A stretch of 33,459 nucleotides of DNA from Bacteroidales bacterium UBA5762 (GTDB lineage: Bacteria; Bacteroidota; Bacteroidia; Bacteroidales; TTA-H9): the NCBI GenBank assembly GCA_002418865.1, contig DIEY01000097.1:1-33459 (forward strand), read 5' to 3'. Below are positions 7,197 through 14,495 of the stretch, in pieces; within the stretch, counting starts at the first letter, position 1, and each line of letters begins with the position of its first letter. A program made the translations under genes and the position numbers. The notes beneath the pieces were generated by a model. It saw nothing but the letters and a program-made list of their open reading frames with translations, ran no database searches and was not told the DNA's origin.

Positions 7197-7326
7197 CTAA
7201 CATGCTATATACTCCATGCGGGAGTTACAGAGTATTTAACCTATAGATTTTTAACAGAGTATGTATAACTTGAAAGAATAATACCTCGTAATCCCCGCAC
7301 GGCGCATATAGCTGACCGTCAGCACC
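7197..7326 (+). repeat. attC-like imperfect palindrome D
   Basis: Arm 7204-7228 pairs with 7288-7312 at 20 of 25 positions; four of the five mismatches involve A/G differences between the arm and the complement of its partner. The loop is 59 bases, AT-rich. Outer boxes are TTGCTAACA on the left and CCGTCAGCACC on the right, related to GTTAGC-type core boxes. The second copy of the duplicated block begins at AGCACC in the right box, exactly as copy 1 begins in the right box of palindrome A. Confidence 0.55.
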
Positions 7327-7348
7327 ATTTATAAAAACCTGCAATCAC

Positions 7349-7564
7349 ATGGATTACAAACAATTTGTAAAAAAACAAGATGAGAAATTTGTTAGAGGTT
7401 TTGAAAGGATAAGCAATAACAGGAAACAATGGATTTAATTCGAGCAAAGAGTTGAAAAAACTTATAGACCAATACTAAATGAGTTAAAGGACAACTTTAG
7501 ATTTGAATTCTTTTATTTAAAACACAAACAAGACTTTACAGGAGAAACTGGTCAACGCTTCTGA
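7349..7564 (+). pseudogene. Small unknown ORF interrupted by one TAA (copy 2)
   Basis: Same 71-codon frame as 1703-1918, with the same in-frame TAA (7436-7438) and TGA end at 7562-7564. Only a few substitutions separate the copies. No family recognised. Confidence 0.4.
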
Positions 7565-7690
7565 AAAACTTTGTTCTAAACGGAAAGGAAAGTGCTTTTA
7601 TTCTGCTACTGCACATACACGCAAAACGCACGTTGAGTGTAACCTTTTGTGCAATTTGGCAACCTCTTCCAAAATTATTATCTTTGTCCT

Positions 7691-7990
7691 ATGAACTTGA
7701 TAGAAATAAATATCGGTAAAATTCGCGATTTGTGTTCAAGATACAAGGTGAGACGCCTATTTGTATTTGGTTCAGTATTGACAGATAAATTTGATAAAGA
7801 TAGCGATATTGATCTGGTTGTTGACTTTCAGGACGTGGACCTTTATGAATATGCTGACAACTATTTTGCTTTAAAAGATTCGTTAAAGACACTTTTTAAA
7901 CGTGATGTGGATTTATTGGAAGAAAAAGCAATCAAAAATCCATATTTAAGACAGTCTATTGACTCATCAAAGCAATTAATTTATGGATAA
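7691..7990 (+). CDS. mntA: MntA-like antitoxin, minimal nucleotidyltransferase (99 aa)
   Basis: The product carries the complete GS-X10-DXD signature of MntA antitoxins: GS at residues 27-28, ten residues, then D39-I-D41, inside LFVFGSVLTDKFDKDSDIDL. In this family the enzyme transfers AMP from ATP to a Tyr of the partner HEPN toxin, silencing it. Length (~100 aa) is normal. Start ATG 7691 is chosen; the in-frame GTG at 7649 lies across the segment junction and adds residues unlike the family. The stop overlaps the HEPN gene start by eight bases, so the two genes are translationally coupled, antitoxin first. Cytoplasmic. Confidence 0.85.
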   Translation: MNLIEINIGKIRDLCSRYKVRRLFVFGSVLTDKFDKDSDIDLVVDFQDVDLYEYADNYFALKDSLKTLFKRDVDLLEEKAIKNPYLRQSIDSSKQLIYG

Positions 7991-8321
7991 CGAAATTAAA
8001 ATTTGGCTGTACGACATTTTACAATCAATAAAGGAGATAGAAAGTTACTTTGAAGATAGACCAAAGAAATTTGAAGAATACATGAACGATATAAGAACAA
8101 AACGAGCCGTTGAAAGGGGTATTGAAATTATTGGAGAGGCTGTTAATAGAATATTGAAACGAGACAAGGAATTCCAGCTAGAAAATGTCCAGAATATTAT
8201 TGGGACCAGAAATAGAATTGCACATGGTTACGACAAAATCTCCGACGATTTAATTTGGAGCATTGTTATCAATCACCTTCCAAAACTGAAAGAAGAAATT
8301 ATCTTAAAACTTGAAGAATAA
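7983..8321 (+). CDS. hepT: HepT-like HEPN toxin (DUF86), 112 aa
   Basis: All-helical HEPN domain protein with the RX4HXY motif of HepT toxins: R76-N-R-I-A-H81-G-Y83. R and H form the RNase active site in this family, and the Tyr is the residue that MntA AMPylates. GTRNRIAHGY is typical of the DUF86 group. Length and charge pattern (acidic C-terminus KLKEEIILKLEE) are normal and no residue is missing, so the module looks intact in an otherwise decayed neighbourhood. Starts within the end of mntA (8-base overlap). It acts by cleaving or trimming cellular RNA, with tRNA as the known target in studied members; the target here is not known. Confidence 0.85.
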   Translation: MDNEIKIWLYDILQSIKEIESYFEDRPKKFEEYMNDIRTKRAVERGIEIIGEAVNRILKRDKEFQLENVQNIIGTRNRIAHGYDKISDDLIWSIVINHLPKLKEEIILKLEE

Positions 8322-8324
8322 AAG

Positions 8325-8363
8325 GCTACACATAACACGTGGTTTAACCTACGGGAGTTGCCG
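8325..8363 (+). repeat. attC-like left half-site B (copy 2)
   Basis: Same sequence as 2006-2044 (GCTACACATAACACGTGG ... CGGGAGTTGCC). It starts four bases after the HepT stop and is fused at 8357 to the transposase fragment. In a cassette layout this is where the attC of the mntA-hepT gene pair would begin; its right half is missing. Confidence 0.4.
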
Positions 8364-9120
8364 ATGCAGGACTTCTCTCCAAAGAAAACATCAATGCATT
8401 GGAAGCTAACGGATACGAATATATTCTTTAGGCAAAGATTAAGAATGAGTGTGAAAAGATAAAAGAGAAAATACTTGCCCCGGAATTTAGCGATGGGATG
8501 ACAGGTGAGCATAGAAAAATCAGGCAATACCAGATTAATAGTGAACTATTCAGCCAGTCGAGCCAAAAAAGATGCCTACAATCGCAAATGAGGTTTAGCC
8601 AGGCTTGAAAAGCAAATCAAATCGGGCAAATTGACCAAATCGCATATCAACAATAGAGGAATAACAAATATCTTACGTTAAGCGGAGATGTCGTTATAGA
8701 AATCGACTACGAGAAATACAATAATGATGGACGATAGGATGGTATTAAGGGTTATCTGACCTATACTAAGTTAATGGATAATCAAGTGATGGAAAACTAT
8801 AAGAATCTTTGGCAAATTGAAAAAGCTTTTCGCATATCCAAGACAGATTTACGTATACCTCCCATCTATCATAGGATACGGAATCCCATAGAATCTCATA
8901 TCTGCATTGCTTTTGCGGCTTACTGCATACTCAAGGATATGGAAAGAGTCCTATTGGAAGAGTAATCGGTTATATCCCTAAAAAGGGCTAGTGAGTTGAC
9001 ACGAAACATGTATTAAATCACCTATACTTTACCCGAATCAAGGCAAACAAAATCCAAACTTCTTTGGCATGGATGAAGAGCAGGCTGAACTATACCGAAT
9101 GGTTTGTATAAATTTTCAGG
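8357..9120 (+). pseudogene. Decayed IS1634-type transposase, copy 2
   Basis: Same C-terminal transposase half as 2038-2801, further decayed. VADAGLLSKENI is present, then TAG in place of a Glu codon near 8429, a one-base deletion near 8661 and TAG in place of a Trp codon near 8735 (RWDG becomes R-stop-DG). The catalytic motif YKNLWQIEKAFRISK keeps its Glu (codon at 8819-8821), unlike copy 1. The frameshift in the NYSASRAKKDAYNRK region and the TGA after it are shared with copy 1, so they predate the duplication. Non-functional. Confidence 0.8.
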
Positions 9121-9146
9121 GTGTCCCATTGCGGGAAACAAGAAAT

Positions 9147-9181
9147 GAGAGCTGAACATGTTGGATGTCAGCTCTCTTTTT
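9147..9181. terminator. Bidirectional terminator at the accessory region border
   Basis: Perfect 9-bp stem GAGAGCTGA (9147-9155) with TCAGCTCTC (9168-9176), 12-base loop, followed by five T on the plus strand. On the minus strand it lies 19 bases after the stop of the 9200-10684 gene and is followed by ATTTCTTGTTT. It sits exactly at the right end of block copy 2. Confidence 0.75.
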
Positions 9182-9199
9182 AGAATTCAATACAGATAT

Positions 9200-10684
9200 T
9201 TATCTCACAATTAGCTTTTGAGTGTACGAAGAAGATTCATTAACTAATTGGAGAAGATAGATACCTTTGCTTAGATCTTTGATGTTGAGGATATAATCAT
9301 TACCCGAGATGAAATATTCAGAAGGTTTCGAGATGATGGTTTTACCGGTTAAATCCTTAATGTAGATGTTGTAAACTCCGGATTTTTCGACATAGAAATG
9401 TAAAGAAGAGGAAGCAGGATTAGGGAAAATATTGAGGTTATGGTTTTTGTTATCATTAATGCCTTCTTCGCCATAAAAACAAATGGTATGGCTTTTAATG
9501 ATTTCACAGCCACAACTATTTACAGTAACTGTGAAAGTATGTTCTCCCAATCCATACTGATCGAAAGTAACGGTAATTGAGGGTGTAGTCTCACCACCTG
9601 GTTGCCAGAGATAAGTTGCTTGTGGATCGTCGATTGTAGCATCGAGGACGATAGGATTGAAAGGCCAGAAGCTTGTATCGCTTGGTGAGGCAGTAATATT
9701 AACCAACAAAGGCACAACTTGTACATAAGCTTGACGTTCCAATGAATCTATTTGCCCTCCATGATTCACAATAAGTTTTACGTTGTGAGAACCACATTCG
9801 GTGTAAGTAACGGTTGGATTTGCCTCCGAGGAAGTATCAGGTGTAGCTCCGGGGAAAAACCATTGATAAGTTTCAGGTGTACCTATATATCCACCTGTTG
9901 TATTGTTCGTGAAAGTAACGGGTTGATTAATGGGAAAAATGGTATCGCTAGCAGCAAAATCCACGTGAAGATCGATTGCAGCTTTTTTAATTCCCTGGAG
10001 AAATTCTTTGTTTTGAGCCTGAATACCGGCAACGAATTCGATGTCTTCAACCGGCCAAGTAGGATTGAGTGAAAAATTAAGAGTAACGGTAACCACATCG
10101 CCACCAGAGAAATCAATGGCAGTACCATTTTGATTGGGCACCATCAGGCGGTTAACGAAGTTGACATGATTTTGACCCTGCCAATTATATGAAATGTGTG
10201 ACTGGGTTACGAAGAAATGAAGTTTTAATCCGGTTGCCGTATTGGGGGCTACTTTAGTTATAGTAATCACAGCGGTATAATCTAGCCCTGAATTGGTAAT
10301 TTGCATATCCATGCTATAATCGTAGGGTATGGCAATTCTTTGGTTGTAACGAGGAAGGTAGGCGGAGTACATGCTTTGACTATGATTGCCTCCAACCACC
10401 CTACTTATGCCATCGAAAATAGCAGTTGGATAGCCTGTAATTGCATAGAAGGAATTCCTCGCATTGCTGTATTGATTGGCAAAAGGATCCCTATTATGGT
10501 TTTCAACAACAGCGACTAAGCAACCATTTGCAAGAAGGTCGTCGGCACCCATGGCGGCGCCCGGACAATAAGGACACCATGTTCCAGTGCCAATTTCAAG
10601 GATTACCATTTCGCGTGGAACTTGCTGCCCGAACACATAAGTAGTCAGCAACAAAAAAATTGAAATTTGGAAGATTTGTTTCAT
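9200..10684 (-). CDS. Secreted thioredoxin-fold protein with PKD-like domain and T9SS tail, 494 aa
   Basis: Signal peptide residues 1-20 (ends TTYVFGQ). A thioredoxin-like domain starts at once: EIGTGTWCPYCPGA, with the redox pair C37-P-Y-C40, then GYPTAIFDG containing the cis-Pro loop, as in Omp28-like secreted proteins of Bacteroidota. Residues about 240-325 form a PKD-like domain (LHVDFAASDTIF.. YQWFFPGATPDTS). A second Ig/PKD-like segment (YLWQPGGETTPSITV) follows, and the end is a T9SS type A sorting domain (NIFPNPASSSL, IKDLTGKTI, LSKGIYLLQL). Likely an exported redox or binding protein at the cell surface. The bidirectional terminator at 9147 ends its transcript; the terminator at 10743 separates it from the C25 gene upstream, so it is monocistronic. 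Confidence 0.8.
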   Translation of the reverse strand: MKQIFQISIFLLLTTYVFGQQVPREMVILEIGTGTWCPYCPGAAMGADDLLANGCLVAVVENHNRDPFANQYSNARNSFYAITGYPTAIFDGISRVVGGNHSQSMYSAYLPRYNQRIAIPYDYSMDMQITNSGLDYTAVITITKVAPNTATGLKLHFFVTQSHISYNWQGQNHVNFVNRLMVPNQNGTAIDFSGGDVVTVTLNFSLNPTWPVEDIEFVAGIQAQNKEFLQGIKKAAIDLHVDFAASDTIFPINQPVTFTNNTTGGYIGTPETYQWFFPGATPDTSSEANPTVTYTECGSHNVKLIVNHGGQIDSLERQAYVQVVPLLVNITASPSDTSFWPFNPIVLDATIDDPQATYLWQPGGETTPSITVTFDQYGLGEHTFTVTVNSCGCEIIKSHTICFYGEEGINDNKNHNLNIFPNPASSSLHFYVEKSGVYNIYIKDLTGKTIISKPSEYFISGNDYILNIKDLSKGIYLLQLVNESSSYTQKLIVR

Positions 10685-10742
10685 AGGTTTGTGGTTTTAG
10701 GTTAAAAGGTTTCTATTATTGAAGGCTGCTAAATTAATAAGA

Positions 10743-10791
10743 AACCCGCATAATATTCAAGAAACTTATTATGACGAATAAAATGCGGGTT
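10743..10791 (-). terminator. Terminator after the C25 peptidase operon
   Basis: Perfect 9-bp stem AACCCGCAT (10743-10751) / ATGCGGGTT (10783-10791) with a 31-base loop; on the minus strand it is followed by TCTTATTAATTT. It lies 26 bases after the stop of the 1215-aa peptidase. Confidence 0.65.
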
Positions 10792-10816
10792 AAGTTTTTA
10801 ATAATGGCTCAATCTT

Positions 10817-13800
10817 TTATTGGTCGATAACAAATTTTTGAGTGAAGGTTTGACCATTAGTTTCGATCACTAAAATATATATTCCATTTGGAAGTTGATC
10901 GAGGTAGATATTTTGTAGAGCTTGTTGATTTACCTTAAGGTTATCGAGTGCAAATACTTGTTGTGAAAAAAGATTGAGTATTCTCATATTGACGGAAGTA
11001 GGTTGTTTAGAATGAAGTTCTATAGTGAAGTTTCCCTGGTTAGGATTGGGATAGATGCTTATGCCTATGGATGAGGCCAGCTCTTCTATACCTGTGCAGT
11101 CTTTGAAAGCAATGGTAATATTTGCTGAATCTGTGCATCCATCGGAGTTATTCACGGTAACCGAGATATTCTTAATACCATCTATGCCAACACCTGTGCT
11201 ATCCACTTGGATAGTAGGAGTAGTTTCTCCTGTTGACCAGAGATAAGTAGAGTTTTCATTAGTAGCATCCAGCGTAATGATGTGGTTGTGGCAGATGGTT
11301 GTATCTCCGCCAAATGAGATTACTGGTGATGCCTTGATGGATATAGTCTGAAAAGCGAAGTTTGAGCAACCTGTGGTAGTTTCGGTATATGAATATTGTA
11401 TTTCGGTTTCGCCAGCTCCTATATTCGAAGGATAAATGAATCCATTTTCCACTCCATTTCCGGAATAAATCCCGCCTTCGGGCAGTCCGCCTGTTAATTC
11501 AACAGGTTCGACGTTATCGCATAGTGGAGTAAAAGGAGCAAGTGTAACTTCGGGTAAATCCATAACGGTCATGGGTTGTGAAATAGTAGTAGAACAGCCA
11601 TACTCATTAGTGTAAGTGTAGGAAAGAGTATTTTCGCCTACACCAGCGAGGGCAGGGTTAAAATAATTCGTATCAACACCAGTACCTTGCCATACTCCGC
11701 CTTCTGGGTTTCCGCCAGTAAGTTCGAATGGAGCTGCATTCAGACAAACAGGTTCGAAAGGTGTTAGGGTTACAATGGGATAATCGCTAATGGTTAAGGT
11801 TACCATTGTAGCTGGTCCTTCGCATGTACCTGCCGATTGTGTAACATAATAGTTATAACTTCCAATTTGAGTAATTCCTGTTGGGAATACGTTACCAGAA
11901 TACACTTGATTAGTTAATAAACTATCCGAATACCAGCGAATGTTTTCTCCTTCGGCAATCAAATCGGGAACTGGCATTGCATAGCAGGCAGAAGTATCAT
12001 GAGCGATGGGAGCTGAAGGTTGAGCCCATGTAGTGATGAAATTATCGAGAGTTGTAGTATGGCTTTCGGTGCCTTTCATAACAGTAAGAGTAACCGGATA
12101 GGAACCTTCGGTAGCATAGACTATGCCTGTGGGATTCTGCTCGGTCGAAGTAGAAGGTGTACCACCTTCGAAAGTCCAGAGCCATGAAGTGGGATGCCCT
12201 GATGAAAGATCGGTGAAGTCAACTGAAAGGCCTTCACATCCAGAAGTGATGTTTGCAGTGAAATTAGCAAGCAATTGATCTGTCATAACAGTCAATTCGT
12301 GGCGATAGCGGAAATAATTCTGTTTGGTAGCAACCACAACAAGCTTCTGACCGGGTGTTAAGGGAGGGAGGTTGAATACCATAGGACTTGTTCCAGCTGT
12401 TTGCACACCAACGATTTGACCATCGAGTGTAAGAGCTACTTGTGCTCCTGGAGTAGCCTGAATGGTAAAAGTAGTATTGGTTTGATAAACTACCGTATCA
12501 TGCGTAATATCGATGGGTTGAGGCATTTCTGTATAAATTACGTTCCATGCTTCACCATGATGATGGAAAAGGTAGTAAGTAACGGCTTTGTTATTTGTGT
12601 TATAAGGCCAGCTCGATTGACGTAAGAAATATTTGCCTGCGGCATTTCCAAAAGAAGGCAAAATGCCACGTGGTTCGGGAGTAGAAGCATAAGATGGCAT
12701 AAAATCTGTCCACCAGTTATCATAAACTCCCCATACATAAGTGTCATTAACAAAACTGTAGGAGGTTTCGGATGGAGCTAATAGGCCTAAGGCACCAGCA
12801 TTCAATCCATTCTTAGTATGTCTATGGAATTTTTCTGCAAAACATTCACTGCCCCAGTTATACTTTCCAGTCAGGCAATTAATGGTCATCACAAAAGTAA
12901 GATCAGTATTGTATAGAGCGTTGATGTTGCTGTTAGTGTAAGATGGTTCGCCCCAACCTGTCTCCATACCGTGGTCTCTATGCTGAAGAATAAATGCGCC
13001 GTTGTTAATAGCATTGTTAATGCCAGTAGCCGTCCCACCTGTCCAGCCTCCTAATTCCTGGGGGGTAGCTGGGATGTAGCCTTGTCCGTTGGGCCCGAAA
13101 TAATTAAGCACAGCTGAGGTGTTGGTAGCAGTTGACCAAGGATCCACATTAGGATTTCCTGCATAAATGGCATTTTGCCGGATAGGACTTTTCCCAAGTG
13201 TATTTCTAAAAAAGCCTCCCACTACCTCGGAACAAATTTGGAACCAACGTACTGTTTGCCATCCTAATGCGGTGATAGGCCTATTGTAAAAGGTGGTGTC
13301 AGTTGGTGGATTCCTTTCGTAATTTAAAGCTTTGGTGACCATTACTTGCAATTCTGTTTCATTTCTGGCAGTAATTCTTGAAAATACCACATCTGGCATC
13401 ATGTCTCCATCTACATCGGCATAAATGTTATCTGAAACACAGTAATTATCGTAGATGGGAGATATAATACTATTGGTTGCATTTGTGCCATAATCAGCCA
13501 GTAATAAACAAGCAATTGGTTTTATACTCCAGTTGTTGTAGGCATTGTTGATAAAAGTTTCTATAGCAGTAGTAGTGTTTCCACCAATCTGAGTTAGGGT
13601 GAAGACTTTAGTAAGAATACCCTGTTCGGTTCTGAATTGGCGAATGCTATCTGCCCAAGCTTGAAATTCAGGCCCATCGGGGCAAATAATAATATATTCA
13701 CATTCATCATTCTCGGTTGGAGCATAATAGCTTGCATAGCGTTCATTATAGTCGATATGAGGTAGAGAACTGTAATTGAGGAGATTATCGGATAAGATGG

Positions 13801-14464
13801 CATCGAAATAAGGGTTGCGATACGCATTATCTCCAAATTGAGCATTCCCTCCCTCAAAACGAACTTCTACGTCGATGTTCTTATAAACAATAAGTTCTTT
13901 AGTAATAGGATTGTATTGAAAAGGTGTTATTCCTAGTATAACCACATCAACACCTCTAATTTTTGAAACTTCCGATAATTTGATGGGTTGCTCAGGATAG
14001 AATGCATTAACGGAGTAAATAGCTTGATTCTTTTCGTAGTGTAAGGGACTATCGTCAGATTCGAGAGGGATACGAGGAGCCGGGCCGACTTCTATATTTT
14101 GAAATTTTTCAATTTCTACCGATTTAATGTCAAGAACTGGTGTGGCACCTTGGGGAATAGCAATGAAACGGCTCTCACCAGCTAAATTGGGAGCACCTTC
14201 GTCATTGGGAAGGAAAACACCTGGCAGCAAAACGCTTTTCATTTGCTCGCCATTAGCGGTAAAGTCTTCTAAATAAAACTCATTTATTACATACTGAATT
14301 TCAACGGCATCTGATTTGGATTCTTTCACGTTAAAACCTTGCTTTGCCGATGAATGTTGTATAGTAATGGTTTGAGTTTGAGCAGTAACTCCAACGCTTT
14401 GCATGATAAAAGCAACCACAAGCGTCATAAAAGCTGCAAAAGAGTAAAATTTTGTTTTCATCAT
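10817..14464 (-). CDS. Gingipain-like C25 cysteine peptidase with PKD and repeat domains, T9SS-sorted, 1215 aa
   Basis: Signal peptide 1-29 (QSVGVTAQ). Residues 30-250 form a C25-type propeptide (PNLAGESRFIAIPQGA, GITPFQYNP). The peptidase domain follows (about 255-640): EYIIICPDGPEFQAWADSIR, DVDGDMMPDVVFSRITAR, then the catalytic candidates H498 in LQHRDHG and C530 in MTINCLTG, aligning with the His and Cys of Arg-gingipain. Then an Ig-like segment (TNTTFTIQATPGAQV), a PKD domain near 745-820, two tandem ~80-residue repeats with FELTGG.PEGG / VELTGGLPEGG, a further segment, and a T9SS type A sorting domain (IYPNPNQGNF, LNLFSQQV, LPNGIYILVI). Secreted to the surface, where C25 enzymes cleave proteins; the substrate preference cannot be read. 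It starts 31 bases after the stop of the second C25 gene upstream, so the two form an operon. Confidence 0.85.
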   Translation of the reverse strand: MMKTKFYSFAAFMTLVVAFIMQSVGVTAQTQTITIQHSSAKQGFNVKESKSDAVEIQYVINEFYLEDFTANGEQMKSVLLPGVFLPNDEGAPNLAGESRFIAIPQGATPVLDIKSVEIEKFQNIEVGPAPRIPLESDDSPLHYEKNQAIYSVNAFYPEQPIKLSEVSKIRGVDVVILGITPFQYNPITKELIVYKNIDVEVRFEGGNAQFGDNAYRNPYFDAILSDNLLNYSSLPHIDYNERYASYYAPTENDECEYIIICPDGPEFQAWADSIRQFRTEQGILTKVFTLTQIGGNTTTAIETFINNAYNNWSIKPIACLLLADYGTNATNSIISPIYDNYCVSDNIYADVDGDMMPDVVFSRITARNETELQVMVTKALNYERNPPTDTTFYNRPITALGWQTVRWFQICSEVVGGFFRNTLGKSPIRQNAIYAGNPNVDPWSTATNTSAVLNYFGPNGQGYIPATPQELGGWTGGTATGINNAINNGAFILQHRDHGMETGWGEPSYTNSNINALYNTDLTFVMTINCLTGKYNWGSECFAEKFHRHTKNGLNAGALGLLAPSETSYSFVNDTYVWGVYDNWWTDFMPSYASTPEPRGILPSFGNAAGKYFLRQSSWPYNTNNKAVTYYLFHHHGEAWNVIYTEMPQPIDITHDTVVYQTNTTFTIQATPGAQVALTLDGQIVGVQTAGTSPMVFNLPPLTPGQKLVVVATKQNYFRYRHELTVMTDQLLANFTANITSGCEGLSVDFTDLSSGHPTSWLWTFEGGTPSTSTEQNPTGIVYATEGSYPVTLTVMKGTESHTTTLDNFITTWAQPSAPIAHDTSACYAMPVPDLIAEGENIRWYSDSLLTNQVYSGNVFPTGITQIGSYNYYVTQSAGTCEGPATMVTLTISDYPIVTLTPFEPVCLNAAPFELTGGNPEGGVWQGTGVDTNYFNPALAGVGENTLSYTYTNEYGCSTTISQPMTVMDLPEVTLAPFTPLCDNVEPVELTGGLPEGGIYSGNGVENGFIYPSNIGAGETEIQYSYTETTTGCSNFAFQTISIKASPVISFGGDTTICHNHIITLDATNENSTYLWSTGETTPTIQVDSTGVGIDGIKNISVTVNNSDGCTDSANITIAFKDCTGIEELASSIGISIYPNPNQGNFTIELHSKQPTSVNMRILNLFSQQVFALDNLKVNQQALQNIYLDQLPNGIYILVIETNGQTFTQKFVIDQ

Positions 14465-14495
14465 AGTGTGATTAATCTGATTGTTAAAACATTAG

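Larger units (their letters stand above)
7652..8324 (+). mobile_element. 673-bp segment carrying a toxin-antitoxin pair, absent from block copy 1
   Basis: Alignment of the two block copies is continuous up to CCTTTTGTG (2005 / 7651) and resumes at GCTACACATAAC (2007 / 8326), so exactly 673 bases are extra in copy 2, with a single shared G at the edges. No target-site duplication or terminal inverted repeat is visible. The segment holds 39 bases of leader, the MNT and HEPN genes and three bases after the HEPN stop. It ends where the attC-like half-site begins, as a cassette gene would. Insertion into copy 2 or deletion from copy 1 are both possible. Confidence 0.6.
7321..9147 (+). repeat. Duplicated accessory block, copy 2 (with inserted module)
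   Basis: Second copy of the 1675-2829 block, starting at AGCACCA and ending AAGAAATG at 9147. It differs from copy 1 by scattered substitutions, a one-base deletion near 8661 and the 673-base extra segment at 7652-8324. Downstream it runs directly into the terminator of the minus-strand gene at 9200, so this is the right border of the accessory region. Confidence 0.85.

Noticed and set aside
7649..7690. GTG start upstream of mntA at 7649
   Set aside because: The extension crosses the boundary of the 673-bp segment and adds residues foreign to the family; ATG 7691 is used.
1675..9147. Composite transposon or CRISPR explanation for the repeats
   Set aside because: Only two long copies exist, their transposases are truncated and dead, no short regularly spaced repeats or cas genes are present, and no target duplications are seen.
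12401..12753. Open frames of about 70 codons on either strand or frame inside the large C25 gene
   Set aside because: They are shadows of the peptidase gene with no independent start signals or domains.
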